Source: Hypsibius dujardini (Eukaryota; Tardigrada; Eutardigrada; Parachela; Hypsibiidae). From it: 64,000 nucleotides of DNA. This document shows positions 35,655 to 48,034 of this stretch, piece by piece (the first letter of the stretch is position 1; every line of letters starts with the position of its first letter). The DNA lies in assembly GCA_001579985.1 (NCBI GenBank), contig LRSR01001105.1:1-64000 (forward strand). The letters are read 5' to 3'. The translations under genes and the position numbers were made by a program. The notes under the pieces are model-generated. The model saw nothing but the letters and a program-made list of their open reading frames with translations, was not told the DNA's origin and did not search any database.

Positions 35655-36150
35655 TGACGGATTTCGAAATTTATTTCATCGTTGTTGTCTCAATTACTTT
35701 TTTGGCAGAATTTTAAATTTGGGGAAGTGATGGAAGATTCCAGTTTCCTTGATTTCGACTGCAAAAACGTCCATTTTCAAAAAAGATTTCTTTCGAAAAA
35801 AATTTGACACTGTCTCTCTCAGAATTCAATTTGAAATCGATTGACGTCGGCAGAGTTATTTTTGGGAAAAAGGGGGCGGAGCTATGGGCTATGGGCAATG
35901 CCACTTGTATTTTCCTGTCAGTCCCAAGAATGACCTGTAGCTCCCTGACCCCCTGAGATTCAAAAGGAATCATACTGGCGCCAATCGATTCCAAATTGAA
36001 TTTTGAAAGGGACAGTGTCAAAAATCATCGAATAAAATCTTTTCTGAAAATCAACGTTTGCACAGTAAAAAATCACGGAAACTGAATTCCATTGTTTTCC
36101 CAACTTTGAAATTCTGCCAAAAAATTATTGAGACAACGGTTAAATACATT
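35655..36150. mobile_element. Foldback element with long arms, copy 2
   Basis: The left arm (ATTTATTTCATCGTTGTTGT, then TTTTTTGGCAGAATTTTAAA) is matched in inverted form near 36050-36140 (CAACTTTGAAATTCTGCCAA, then TTATTGAGACAACGG). The inner part also pairs (GAATTCAATTTGAAATCGAT with ATCGATTCCAAATTGAATTT). Same family as 5845-6375. Confidence 0.75.
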
Positions 36151-36536
36151 TTGAAAACCATCATCAATATGATTCTTTTAATAAAACTTTAGGTGGAGAA
36201 AATTTGAACTCGACATCTGAAATATTTTCCAAGTTTTGATTCAAATATTCAAAAATCATGTCACATTTTGATGGGAACCCTAAAGCTTGTCTAATTGAAA
36301 TAGATGACTTAATCTGCAGCCGAGATCCGGAAATCCCAATTTAATTCAACTTCAACCCAACAGAAAAAAACTGACATTTGCTTCGGGTGGGCTGTTGTTT
36401 CAATTTCTAGTTTGTTTCACAAAAATTTTCTTACACATGCTTCAAATTACCATATACAAAATTCCAGAAACAACAGACTTTCCTTCTTGGATCGCGGACG
36501 GTTGGGAGCGCGAGTATAATCTGGAAAAACTCCCTG

Positions 36537-36639
36537 ACAAAATATTGGCTGCACGTGAAAGCGAGGTGGCGAGGTAGCTAAGCTACAACAGATGGCACGT
36601 TGGACGCCACCTCGCTTTCACGTGTAGCCAATATTTTGT
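36537..36639. mobile_element. About 100-bp foldback element
   Basis: Arms of about 33 bp (ACAAAATATTGGCTGCACGT, then GAAAGCGAGGTGGCG) are inverted at the right end with one or two differences. The core contains a second small palindrome, GTAGCTAAGCTAC. Confidence 0.8.
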
Positions 36640-38466
36640 AAGCCCTAGTAAACATGAAAAAATTAAGTACGAAAAGTCAAATTTTCGCACAAACTATACG
36701 CCATTCCGCACATAATTTGTGAGATCGTTCCTAGGGCGTGTAACCACTCTTTTTATCCGTCTAAACTTATGTGAAGTGATATGTGTGAGCGTTCAAAATT
36801 TATACGCCTTATTCATTCTTATTCGAAACCCGAGCAGACTATACGTTTTTAGATATAAATGACAGAATAAAAGTCTGCAGGGTGCCCAGGGTTTGGCATC
36901 TTGTGGGACGCAGTGGTGGGATTTCTAATTATTTTAAAACACGGCGAAATATGTGTCCAAAAATATTTCTAAAACAGTTTTAGTATTTTCGCGAAGAATT
37001 GCGAAATTTATGCTTTCACGTTTCACGGCTGTGGGAAGACTGGAACAATATTCAGGCGCTATTATAGCTTGGCTTGTCAAGCGTCAGTAGTTAACGGTTC
37101 AAGGAATTCGATGTTAAGCCCATCTGAACGAAACTTTTGAAAACAATTCCAGAATTGTATTCAAACAAACACAGGTAATAGTTTCGTAAGTAGTATGATA
37201 GAAGTCCACAGGAGGAGGAAGACATTGAATACAACTTTTCCGCCCATCCAGCCCTTCAAAGTTAGTGAGAGCTGAGCATTATCGTATGGTCTGACAAAGT
37301 CTGTATAAAATACACCTTACGAATTACACAAGATTTCTCCAAAGATTTTTGTCAGACACTATATTTCTCCTGCCTAATGTTTTTAAGGGCTGAGAACTGT
37401 ACGCACGGATTAAAATAAATGCGATTGTACATAGTATGTACGGCGTACGTTTTTTGGTGGCCGTACATAATATGCATGATATAAGCTGCTGTTTCTACGT
37501 ACAAATTTAAGGTGATAATTCGTCCTTAAGGTGTACGGAAAAAAGACTTTTCGTACGCCAGATGTGTACTAGGGCGTAATCTGCAATATTGGTTAAGGTT
37601 GCCCTGCCCTCTGAAAAAGGCTTGACGGGAACAGCAGTCGGTATTTCCGCACTATGTACTGTATGCTATAGGCAAAAAAGGGATAAAAATATTTCAACGC
37701 TTGAAAGGCTGTCGCATTTCTTGCGCCAACGGACAGTTTTATGGGATATTGACTTTCCGGTTTGTACACACAGCTGATGGTGGAGACCCATACAGCTAAC
37801 ATGCGGAAGTGCCAAAAACGATTAGGAAGCGCAAGTTCAAACATCAAACGGCGATCTATGCGAGTATAGAGAGAGATGATCATTAAAGTATTACGTCACA
37901 ACCTACCTGGATTGGTGTGAAAGCGAGGTACCATTGCACGAACAATGTTTGTGCTATACCGTCGAAGCATATCCATCCTTAATTTCAAGGTCGCGATACA
38001 AACAAAATCGGCATATAAGCACACATGAAGTTAGTTATTCAAAAATTTTGTCAATTTCCTATTCCAGGGGGACATGTTTAGTTCCACAGAGAACAGCGTC
38101 AAGATGAACTCAAGTTTTTATATACCCTCAGTGGCAAATAGGCCTTATTGCGTGAAACAGTAGCCGGTTGGCGATGTACAATGTAGTTTCAATCGGATGA
38201 CTTTGAATTTATAATCTTTAAAATAAGCTCATAAAAGGATCAAGCGGGAAAGGAAACGCTACTATACTATAAGACGTTCAGTCAACCGTTCCACACATCC
38301 TGCATTTCTTGCACTGTTGGATATTTTTCCCTCCAGCCAAGCGTGTTATCTGCTTGAATACCTCTCCAGAATGCATAATTAAAACTTCCAAGCTTACCAA
38401 TAGCGACGAACGAGAATTTCAGTTGATTGTCTAGATAAAGAATATCTGAACAGATCTTTGTGAATC

Positions 38467-38532
<66 letters not shown>

Positions 38533-40140
38533 GCCTCTGTTTGCATACTTGTCAATCTCAATAGATCGTATAGTACAATACAACTGCTGCCCTTCCATCA
38601 GATACTTGTGCAAAATAAACAGCTTAATGGTCCGTTCACTTACGTTTCGGCTTTATTACATCCATAAGCCAATCCAGCAGGAAACAGTGGCATTCCCCGA
38701 CCCATGGTATATGAAGATACGTCACCGTGTGTATGGCCGGTCGTTTGGGCGCATGCTTGGCATGATTCGGCATGGGAATCCGCTTCCTGATTCCGAACAT
38801 CCTGCAGTGCTCTTTCTCTAGTTGGTACGATAGCGTTCAATGTATATAAATTGTCAATTCGTTATGCAATCACCGATTACAGTCGCAACTTCCGGCTAAA
38901 AAAGGTCACCGGTCATCAAAGGAACTTCTCAAAAAGGGAACAAGAAACACCACCCCACAAAGTCAACTTTCCGGCGACCTTCCTCAGTACAACAACACAC
39001 TGTTATATATTATAGAGTTGGCCAAACAAGCTGAGCCGGCACTTTGCATGGGTAGATAATTATCTGATTTTCGGTGCATTTTCCCACTCTCGATCTCTCT
39101 CGCCACACGGCGCGCCGACAACGGACCGACCGTGTGGCTCCAGCGCCAACCGGCAGCCAGCACTTTCGATTGCCATTCCGTGATTGCACTAGAGACCCCT
39201 GCCCTGCATGCACTACTGTATCGCTCCATATGAGCAGTCAAGTGGATGGAAATGCGCGATAATTGATTTTTGCGTCGTCCCTAACTCTTCTGTCTTTTTT
39301 TGCGGGATATATCAACTGCCTCTGCATGCAGCTCTGGGGGTCGCGCACATGAAAGACTATAGACATAAGAACGAGCGAACACCCCTGACAACTGTAACAT
39401 CAAATTATTGTTTCCAACACTTGACTTGATTAGCGTTACGGGGACGCCTGTCTGTCTGTACAGACAAAACTTCCGGAGAATGTGTTTGAGGCAGGAGCTG
39501 ATCCGCATACAGTGAAATAGCCCCACCCCGGACTTGAGGGGGAAGCCGGGTGCCCTTTTGGACCCTTACGAAACTGATTTTGCTTTGGGTGTCTGAGGTC
39601 AGAACTAAAATGGGCTCATGCGTAGATCCTTAACATGATTGGTGGCAGGATCTCGTTCAGGGTCTTTGCAAGTCGGAACCATAACCGCATGATAGGGCCG
39701 GGGGTGAGCAAACGGGGAAAACGTAGTTTTTTTCAAAATTGACTTCCACAGCCCTTAGCCCACCCTCCCTTGCCCTACCATGAAGGGTCCTGGTTTCGAC
39801 TTGTAGGGGCCCTAAAACGAGCTTCTGTTTGGTGGTTCCTCTCTGAATGGCTGGCTCAATCCGGTACTGGCTAGATTGTGCGGGTGGAGGGGGATGACCA
39901 CGGACTGATTGCATGCGGCATGCGGCGTTGAGATCATTTTGTGGTCAAATGATGCAATAAGTCTTAGCCGTAGGGGAGGAATTGGGGGGGGGGAGACTGG
40001 AGAAAAGGAAGTAAGACAGGGTGTGTCGACACACATCACAAACGATTCAGGCAGCCAGGCAGGAGCACATCACGTCATCACATCAAAAATCGTGCGTAAA
40101 AAAATCGTTTAACTGACATTATCAGTTGGGTGTTGTATAG
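36640..40140. other. No gene recognised
   Basis: One pure TGTC array lies at 38465-38530. The stretch 39500-39900 is GC-richer than its neighbours, but I see no family. No exon with support. Confidence 0.4.
38465..38533. repeat. (TGTC)n microsatellite
   Basis: Two nearly pure TGTC runs separated by one TTC slip. Confidence 0.95.
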
Positions 40141-40143
40141 TTA

Positions 40144-40542
40144 ATGATGGACAAGAGTTTCTTTTGCATCCAATCGAGCGACCAGGACAACTACCAGTAC
40201 AACACATCTCTCACAGGCAAACAAGACGATAATATTGATCGACGACGTCTTGAAAAGGCGGCGACAGGAGGAGCGCTGACAACTTCCGCATCGTCTGTGC
40301 CGTCACTTTTTGCGACAGTTTTGCCCTGTATATCGGCAATATCACAGCTCGCACTCGAAAGGATCGCCCGATATAAAATGCGATCATGCAGTCAAATATT
40401 GAAATGCGCTAACAAGATATTCTCGAAAATGAATTCGGCATATGAATTCGGCATATACTCTTCAGACGTTTCAAGGTGGATGTTCACTCTACAAAATCGA
40501 ATTAGCGGCGGGCGGCGCGTGATGCCCTTCATTTGCGCTTGA
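40144..40542 (+). CDS. Uncharacterised 132-codon open frame
   Basis: Starts MMDKSFFCIQSSDQDNYQYN and ends GGRRVMPFICA. I recognise no domain. Its last 14 bases overlap the end of CZIB on the other strand. The length and an ATG start are its only support; it may be a chance frame. Confidence 0.25.
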   Translation: MMDKSFFCIQSSDQDNYQYNTSLTGKQDDNIDRRRLEKAATGGALTTSASSVPSLFATVLPCISAISQLALERIARYKMRSCSQILKCANKIFSKMNSAYEFGIYSSDVSRWMFTLQNRISGGRRVMPFICA

Positions 40543-41873
40543 CGAACCGCGATTCCACTTCCATGATGGCTGAAAAAAAGGATCCCAAATGAACTGACGT
40601 TATATTGGCGGATCAGCCCAAGCGAACACCAGTCTGTCCAGTGATTGAACAACGCGTTCCAGTAACATGCAATAGTATGTATTTTATATGATTTACATAG
40701 GGATTCTTTGGCCGTTGCGTCGTATTCCGTCCATTCCTACAGATTAAATGGGCATACATGAAATCGGCCAATGAAAGGCTGATTCGGTCATTCATTTTAC
40801 CTCGTCCGCCAGTGCTACATCATCGAACACAGTCTTTGAGTTGCTCGCCGATACCCGGAAGCCACCCTACAAAGGAAGGCAAAACTAATGTAGACTTACC
40901 TGCAAAACAAATTAAGATGTAAATGAAGATAAGTGGAACTAGCAAAAACAAATCTCATTCGCGTACGAGTAGTTAGACAGACAGACATCTCAGAAAACAA
41001 CAAGAAAACAGAAAGCCCAATTGATAGACAGACAGATAGACAGACAGATAGACAGACAGACATCACAAACATTGAAACAGACAGGGAGGCAGACAGACAA
41101 ACAGACATCACAAACATTGAAATATACAGGCAGGCAAACATTTTGGCCGAAGAACTCATTAGTTGCACGCTAATCTCCTCGGTTTACCCCGAGCTTGAAC
41201 TTAGTCGGCTCCAGGCCGCGGCAGTCAAGGGAGCAAAGCGTTTTGAAGCTGCCGCTGTCTGCCTCCAGGTAGGGAATAGCACCGCTTTTTTCCATAATAA
41301 CTAGCAACAAGAATGAACATAAATTACCATCGTGGTCAGAGCGTCAACGGCTTGAAGGACAGACCGACCGTATTCCTCCTTACCGACTGTGTTGGCACGA
41401 CCACAAAAATGGCACGTTTCCACTAGATGTGCTTCGCCCTTGCCACTTTTGCCAGTAGAAGTATCCTTCAATGAATGAAAGTATGCAAACTCAGTTGTAC
41501 GATGTAAGCACCGCGTCCATCACAATCAATGGAGCAATCCACAAAGGTCTCGCAGCAAGCACAGACCCACAATGAATCAATCAATGCATAGGTTAGATAG
41601 GTCATTTCAACCACTCATTTCAACAAATCAAGCAATCGTATCTCTGTTGAACTTACAGAGAGCGATAGGACTCGAAAAGTATCTCGTTCCTCGCCGCATC
41701 CTGAGCATTTAAACTGAAAAATTACTGTTTTACCAACTGAAACAGACAAAACTTTTAAAAAAAGCAAACGAAGCAAAGGTACTCACCATAACGTTCCATT
41801 CAAAGTCATCGGCGTCAGAGGGAATGATTTGTCCTACATTTTCCAATTGCGCACGGATTTGCAGATCAAAAAT
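40529..41873 (-). CDS. CZIB: CXXC-motif zinc-binding protein CZIB (C1orf123/UPF0587 family), all but exon 1
   Basis: Seven exons join in phase: 41787-41873, 41657-41713, 41384-41465, 41188-41300, 40801-40866, 40697-40736 and 40529-40569. The protein runs IFDLQIRAQLENVGQIIPSD, then the first zinc knuckle FKCSGCGEERDTFRV, GDTSTGKSGKGEAHLVETCHFCG with the second CxxC, PYLEADSGSFKT, CRGLEPTKF, GGFRVSASNSKTVF, EWTEYDATAKESL and the end SIMEVESRFVKRK. This matches human CZIB block for block (MKCGNCGE, CKLCARENS, FECRGLEP, DWTDYDEKAQES, YEVTHQFVKC). The two CxxC pairs bind one zinc; the cellular role is poorly known. The start codon exon should lie between 41874 and 42548. It would supply only one or a few codons, and I could not fix it. 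Confidence 0.92.
40976..41110. repeat. (GACA)n microsatellite
   Basis: Imperfect GACA/GATA array in the CZIB intron, containing a repeated ACAGACATCACAAACATTGA word. About 80 bases beyond the exon edge at 41188. Confidence 0.85.
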
Positions 41874-42548
41874 CTAAAAATAGAGCTAAAATTATCGAAT
41901 TTCTTGATGGCAAGATGCTACCGCGAAAATGACGCGGGGAAATACACGGAAATCTTCTTCCCAATCAAATCGACCAATCAATCAACGCCCAATGCAATGC
42001 ATTTCATGCTAAGCAATCAATCTAGGCAGAATACTAACTATACCATGATTCCGATTCCGATGACAGTTATTATTATAGATCCAAATTCCTCCCTCGTCAC
42101 AAGAAAAGCGGCATATGTCGAGAATAATTCTGGTAAATATAGATAAAAGTGGGAAAAGATACCTTTTTCTACAACCTAATAAAGCTCTCGAGATTTTCAT
42201 TTTCATTCCACCTGAAAAACCACAACAAAAACCCAGTTTCGATTGGTTCATGGCTGATGCAGCCACACCCTCTCCAATCTAGACCCCATCTAGACAGGGC
42301 AAATAACTGAAGCTTGTTTATCCTCTTCTCATCAATGTACGTAAATTTTGACCGGCCGTCTGCGACCACATCCACTTTCACTTGAATTCCAATGGAATCG
42401 TGTCATTCTAAGCCACAGTGTAAATCATCAACGTGTACAAAAAAATTCCTGGTGATTGATTCTCAAAACTTTGTCTCCTTGTATTGAAACCTCCAATTTG
42501 TGGAAGTGTTCCCAAACAAATACTGGCTGCATTTGATCCTGCGTTAAA

Positions 42549-43248
42549 ATGGTAAGCGCTGAAAGAAAACGCTTAACTTCCGCATGAGTTCAGCGGCGGC
42601 GATTGGCGACCTCTTCAAATACGATCGATATTTATTTTGTTACTGTTTCAATTGTAGGACATTCAGAAATCGGACTTCGTCGATGTGTCGACTTACTCAC
42701 GCTACAGCGGACCGGTGGACGCTTCTATTATCCCACTTATGTCGTATCTGCTGCTGGGAGCCGGCCTCTTTTTCATGGCATACTTCTTCGTGTAAGTCCT
42801 TTTCGATTGATTCTGGTGATATGTTCTGATACTAGCATTCATTAAATTAAGATAGAGAAATTAGCGGAAACTGGATGCGGGCTGGCGGCAAAAGATTTAA
42901 TACTCTTTTAAGTGTTAATAAATGTACAGTAGCTGATTGATTGGTCTGTTGTGATTGCCAGTTTTGTATACGATTGATTATTGATTGACTTGTTGGAAAT
43001 TGATTGCGTGTTCATTCATCAATGAACGGGCTGCCTCCGTGTTGCAACTCAATCCGAAACTGAATGTTTTCACGATTGTTTTCCGCAATCTCTTACACTG
43101 TTGTTTCCTTCGTTTGTCTAGGTATGAAGTGACATCCACCAAGACGAGCCGTGAACTGAAGAAGGAGCTACTAGTGGCGTTCCTGGCCGCGGTCTTCCTC
43201 GGCGTCGGCACCATCTTCACCCTCCTCTTCGTCGGCATTTACGTCTGA
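42549..43248 (+). CDS. TMEM258: TMEM258, subunit of the oligosaccharyltransferase complex
   Basis: Exon 1 supplies only the ATG (42549-42551) followed by GTAAGC; exon 2 is 42658-42791 and exon 3 is 43122-43248. Together they give 87 aa (human 79). Two membrane segments are clear: IIPLMSYLLLGAGLFFMAYF and LLVAFLAAVFLGVGTIFTLL. The junction reads FFV+YEVTSTK, as in the human protein, and it ends FVGIYV. In animals and yeast (Ost5) this small ER protein belongs to the N-glycosylation complex. Divergent from CZIB, with less than 700 bp between the coding parts, so the two may share a promoter. The single-codon first exon is inferred from splice sites and from the lack of any other in-frame ATG before DIQKSDF. 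Confidence 0.95.
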
Positions 43249-43454
43249 TTTTTAGAACAGCGGAAGGTGTTATCTCAATATTGTTTTAGAGGTTCAGTCA
43301 GTTTCATATGTTACTTTCATTCCATACTGCATAGCTTGCGATTATAATCACCACGTCTTGGCTGGTGTGTTCCCTCATTCAAATTCACTTCGTCGGCAGA
43401 ACAATCAGTGTTTTCCTTCATTTCCGGCTTTGAGTTTTCGATGTGCCGGCGTTG

Positions 43455-43460
43455 AATAAA
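43455..43460 (+). promoter_or_regulatory. Poly(A) signal of TMEM258
   Basis: AATAAA about 205 bases after the stop codon. Confidence 0.6.
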
Positions 43461-43759
43461 TTATGCATCCGCTTTTTAGTGCTACCACTACAAAAAGTAG
43501 TAAATCATGCCAATTAAGTGCAAAAAAAGGGAAAGAAATAGGAGAAACGAAAGGAAAATGAATTGAGCCTTCAGCTGTTCTACTTCGACCTTACTTTTTT
43601 GTTCTTAAACCTTGCTTTTCCGTTCCTAAACCTTGCTTTTTCGTTCTTAAACCGTTGATTAACAAAGAGTGTCGAAGCTTCACAGATTGTCTGGAAAGTA
43701 GTTCTTGTTCTTATATCCGTTTACCAATATACAGGAGGAAAACAGAAACGGCTGGTGTA

Positions 43760-43920
43760 GTACCGTACCGTCGCGATCTCAAGGGACAGCTAAGCGCCGC
43801 CTCAGTGCAGCACATACACACAAATGCATACATACACCGGTCTAAACATAGGGCGCAAGGCGGGCGGAATGCACGCCCTAGGGCACTCTATTGTCCCTTG
43901 AGATTGCGACGGTACGAGTA
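43760..43920. mobile_element. About 160-bp foldback element
   Basis: Arms of about 26 bp (GTACCGTCGCGATCTCAAGG onward) are inverted at the right end with one mismatch. The core, about 105 bp, does not code. It lies between TMEM258 and PRCC. Confidence 0.75.
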
Positions 43921-44140
43921 CATAATCCCATTTCCGATTCTTATCGTGCCATTAAGTTACATACTAGTATTAGTACTGTTTGGTTCAATCTGTCGATTTA
44001 TTGTTTGACAACATCATTATTGCGTGTTTTAATTACTAGTATTACAGTATTTTACTTCTTTTCTACTTCATATACAGTCTGGTCGATTCTCAAGTGACAG
44101 AAAAATCCATTGTAGTCCATCCTTCTATCTGCCGTAAAAA

Positions 44141-46215
44141 ATGTCGTTGGGATTGGTAGCATACGGAGACAGCGACGACAGCGGCGAGGAGGAGACGCCA
44201 TGCACTTCCACTTCTCACCCTCGCGGTCCACGCCCCGAAACTTTTCCACACCCACCCGTACAACCTGATTTCAAGCGTCCCCCTCCTTCACTATTCCCTA
44301 GCGTCAATTCTAAATCAAATTCCACACCGAAAGCTCCATCCTCTACGTATTCGCAGTTGGTGGAGCGAGACGAGAATGGAAGAATTCGTGTCACCGCGCC
44401 GCGGCTGGAGGATCACGACTCTGACGAGGAAGATAATGCCGCGAAGCAGTTTAAAAAGCCGAAAATTGTTCATGGCCCTGGCGGAGCTGCGTCAGCAGGA
44501 TTGATGGCGGTTTTGCCCAAGCCGGAGGGCCCGAAGAAGAAAGGAGACGTTGCGAAGGATTCGAGCAGTGTGGTGAGTGCTTGATTGATAGATTGGATTG
44601 AACGTTTTGAACGTTTTTATTATTTTCAATGCAGCCGAAAGCGCTATTCCATGCGTATGAACTTGAATTATTTGTATATTTTTATTTGGTTCCACATTAT
44701 CAGCTTAAATTTAATTGTGTTTACATATGTGTTTTGGTTTTGTTTGTTTGCAATTTATTACAGGCGCTTTTTTGGGAAGACAACAAGTGCATTTTTTTAT
44801 TTTGAAAAAACACAGTAAAAGTCAAATACTATTATGCTTAAAGATCAAGATATTTTTCCGACATTATTGTTTTCATTTAAGAGATGATTAATTGTCAAAT
44901 TTTTTGTTTTTTGTTTATCCAAATGTTTGGAATTGATCTGATAGATGGACTGATTAATATAAGGAAGATGTGTCGTTGGTTTCCGTTGCAGTTTGACCAA
45001 ATGTTCGCGAGGAAGAGAAAAGACACCAACACCACGGAGACGATCAAGGTGCAGGGTGCGTCGCAGATCCGCTACGAAGCTGAAATGAAGAAAGCGCAAC
45101 TTCTTCAAAAGTACAGGAAAAAAGCGCTGGTCGAAGAGCCGGAAGACGATGACTTGGACTTTGAGCAGCAGTACGCCGCCGCACAAGCTGAGTACGTCCC
45201 GCCCGCCGAACCGGACTACCTCGGACTCAGTGCTCGCGGCATTGGCAATGTCTGTTTCGCCGAAACCCCGCAGACTCACCAACAGTCTGGCGGAAGTGCT
45301 GCTACCACGGGGGAAGAGGAGACCGAATGGGAAGTCGATGAGAGCGCCTATGAGGCCGACGACTATGCACTCGGTACTGTCGCAGAATATGAGGCGCAGA
45401 TGCCGCAGCAGCCTGCGTATAATGTACCTCTGCCGGGAGCTATGTGGACGGCCAATTATAAATATCAGGACGTTCAGAATATTTTGGGTAAATACTCCTT
45501 TGGACAAGTTTCAGATGGGCAGATACAGATTACAACCTGCGTTTAGGTATTGATGTACTAACAAACTCTGCAACTCAAATGTATAATTTCATTTCGCAAT
45601 TTATTGAAATAATTGTAATTAACTTTTACTCTTACCTTTTTTTAAAACATCATAAGAGCTAGATCGATTCCAAATTAATTTCTTCAAGTGGTGGTCTCCA
45701 ACATGAAGCATACAAAAAATAATCAGACAAAATTTAAATTTCAACAGTGATAATAGATTTCCATTGGTGTTAGTAAAGAGAAATCTTTTTATTCCCCCCC
45801 CCCCTACAACGTCATTTTCCTGATCTCTGCAGAAAATCCTCGCATGGCGCAGCATGCCGTCCCGGCTGGCTACAAAACGGACCAGCAAGTGGAGAAGCTC
45901 ATCGCCCGCTACGAAGGCCCGGAGTTCCAAGAGTACCTCAACATGGGCAATACCATCGACATCGTGGATGTCCGCGCGGACGACCACCTTGGACCGAATC
46001 CCCGCGCCAATGTGATGAAACAGCTGACGGAGCAGGAAGCCAATCCACCACCCAGACCGATGGTCGTCAAAGGCAAAGTCAACAAAACGGCCAAAGCCAA
46101 GGGACAAATCACCTTTTTGGCAGCCCAAGCAGTGGCCCGAGAGTCAGAGCTGCAGAACGAATGGTCGAGAAATCGACAGGCGCGGCAACAAGCTTCCCAT
46201 CGTTATGGATTTTAG
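44141..46215 (+). CDS. PRCC: PRCC homologue (proline-rich nuclear, mitotic checkpoint/splicing factor)
   Basis: Exons 44141-44572, 44992-45487 and 45833-46215 join in phase to 436 aa (human 491). The start MSLGLVAYGDSDDSGEEE matches the human MSLVAYASSDESE. A Pro/Ser-rich and acidic part follows, then PEDDDLDFEQQYAAAQAEY. The C-terminus is the conserved block: GPEFQEYLNMGNTIDIVDVR, KGKVNKTAKAKGQITFLAAQ, and LQNEWSRNRQARQQASHRYG with the closing F. PRCC is a nuclear protein linked to pre-mRNA splicing and to MAD2B; in humans it is fused to TFE3 in renal carcinoma. No breaks seen. Confidence 0.95.
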
Positions 46216-48017
46216 ACTCCTTATTACAACTTGTGCAGCCTTTCTTTAAACTACCTACTGTGTGAGGTGAGGAATCGAAATGTGAATTTCATTGTTGTTT
46301 GTACTTTGGTTGGTTGTGACAACTCGAGCTAACCGAGTTTGGAAAACCTCGGTTAATGAAAACAGATTCAACGTCCCTTCGTTATGTCTGCTGAATTGAG
46401 CGTGACCGGAAGTGCACCTGAATTCAGTTGCAATAAGCATGTAACTGCCCGGTCTGTGGCAACTTTAGCCAGATGTTGCCTGCCTGTATCATTCTAATTC
46501 TAATCCAAACTGATGAGAGGCAATGAACAGAACTATCACTTGTAGGAATATATTTTTGCTGTAATTTTTGGTTTTCATCCATTGTCGGGAACCGGTTTTT
46601 TTCCAGCGGATCAACCAGGGTGAAACACAGACACTGCTCTAAATATTTTGGGCAGACGAAGAGTGTTGTGGTCTGTCTGTATTTGTTTTTATGCCTGTCT
46701 GCCTGTCTGCCTGTCCACCTGTATGAGCTGTGTTACGCACAAAAATAGCCCAAAAAGTCTTATGGATTGAAAACATTTTCTGCTGGAGCAGCACAAGCTC
46801 AGCACTTTTCTGTTCAGTTCGACGTTCTCTTGCTCTCACAAAACCCTCCCACACAACAACTCATCACAGGAAATTAGAGGCCCTGCTGCGATTTAGCCAC
46901 GTCAAATGACAAATTAGATTGCCTTGCTAGTTCACATGGTCGCTCCCATCTGACCGGGTCCCCGCCTCCCCTTCCTCATACCGGGCCACAGGCGCGCTCT
47001 TTTCATCATCACACATCCTTACTCTCTCTTCCTCCCTTCTCTTCCCTCACGCCGTAAAGTGCCACTCTAATGGTTATCGATCTTTTGGGCCGCCACACAC
47101 ACATACCGCGCACCCGGCCGCGCGCACCGGAGGAAGAACCCTCTCGAGTGAGTTCTCTATACGAGTATTATATTAGGTCCCCGGTTCTTCTCTGTCAGCT
47201 CTTTTATTATTCATTCATTCTTCGCGCGCATCTCGTGAGAACGAGCGCGCAGTCAGTCATTCGTTCCATTCACTCTGCGCATATGGCTTGCGGGTATCCC
47301 AGGCCTCCCACATATAACAACATCTCGTCAAACTACAATCACAACATTGACTTCCTGTATGGGGGCACCGCTCCCCACGTTTTCTCCCTCGTTTCATCGC
47401 GTTGTTTCATGTGTGAGAAGAAACTTTCAGACATACAGTTCAAAATTTGAGACGCTATACGTTTATATTCGTCAAACTACTGTACTTAATTTGGCAAACA
47501 TTCTCCCAGTGCATGTGGTAAAGATAGGAGACTTCCCACCCAGCCGCCTTCAATGACGAACCAAAATTTTGCGGCACGCCGATTCGGAGCTTCTGTACCA
47601 CGCGGAATCGTCCAAATCACAAATTAAAGGGCATCTCGTTTCCGGCAAATGTGAGTACGCACTCTCGTTTTGACACAAAATATAACATTATGCAAAAGTA
47701 TAAAAGTTTAAATGTTTAAATGTTTAAATGTTTAAAAGCGTTACAAAATGTAAATGTAACTAAACTTTGCTGCTTTATATTTCTAATAAAAACACAGTAT
47801 TGCTAAAAGAAAACCAGAATTTTATAGGAGGTATAATTTAAAGTGTAATGTCGGTATCTATTTGCGTAATGAAATGCAACTGTGCTGCAATTATAATTTC
47901 CTATACTTCAATTCACAATACTTACCATAGGTTTGGCGCTGTGTAATTGTGCTACTTGCATTGCAAAACCGGTAAATACTGTAATACAAACTATTTTCCT
48001 TATATGGTTGTTGGCAG
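46216..48017. other. Intergenic stretch, possibly with the promoter of the next gene
   Basis: A short TGTCTGCC array lies at 46665-46715. From about 46900 the sequence is GC-richer with C/T-rich tracts, as a promoter might be. A possible upstream coding exon ends at GGCAAAT|GTGAGT near 47650; it would join the next gene in frame but has no other support. Confidence 0.35.
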
Positions 48018-48034
48018 ATACTGACCTCATCAAG

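Noticed and set aside
39657-39914. 85-codon frame on - in a GC-richer stretch
   Set aside because: No family match and no splice sites. It could be an old repeat, but I cannot show ends.
42169-42381. Prefoldin-like reading (FTYIDEKRINKL) on - upstream of CZIB
   Set aside because: Only about ten residues resemble prefoldin 4, and no coiled coil follows.
44845-45507. 220-codon frame on - across PRCC exon 2
   Set aside because: It is the complement of the real PRCC exon. The + frame matches PRCC from end to end.
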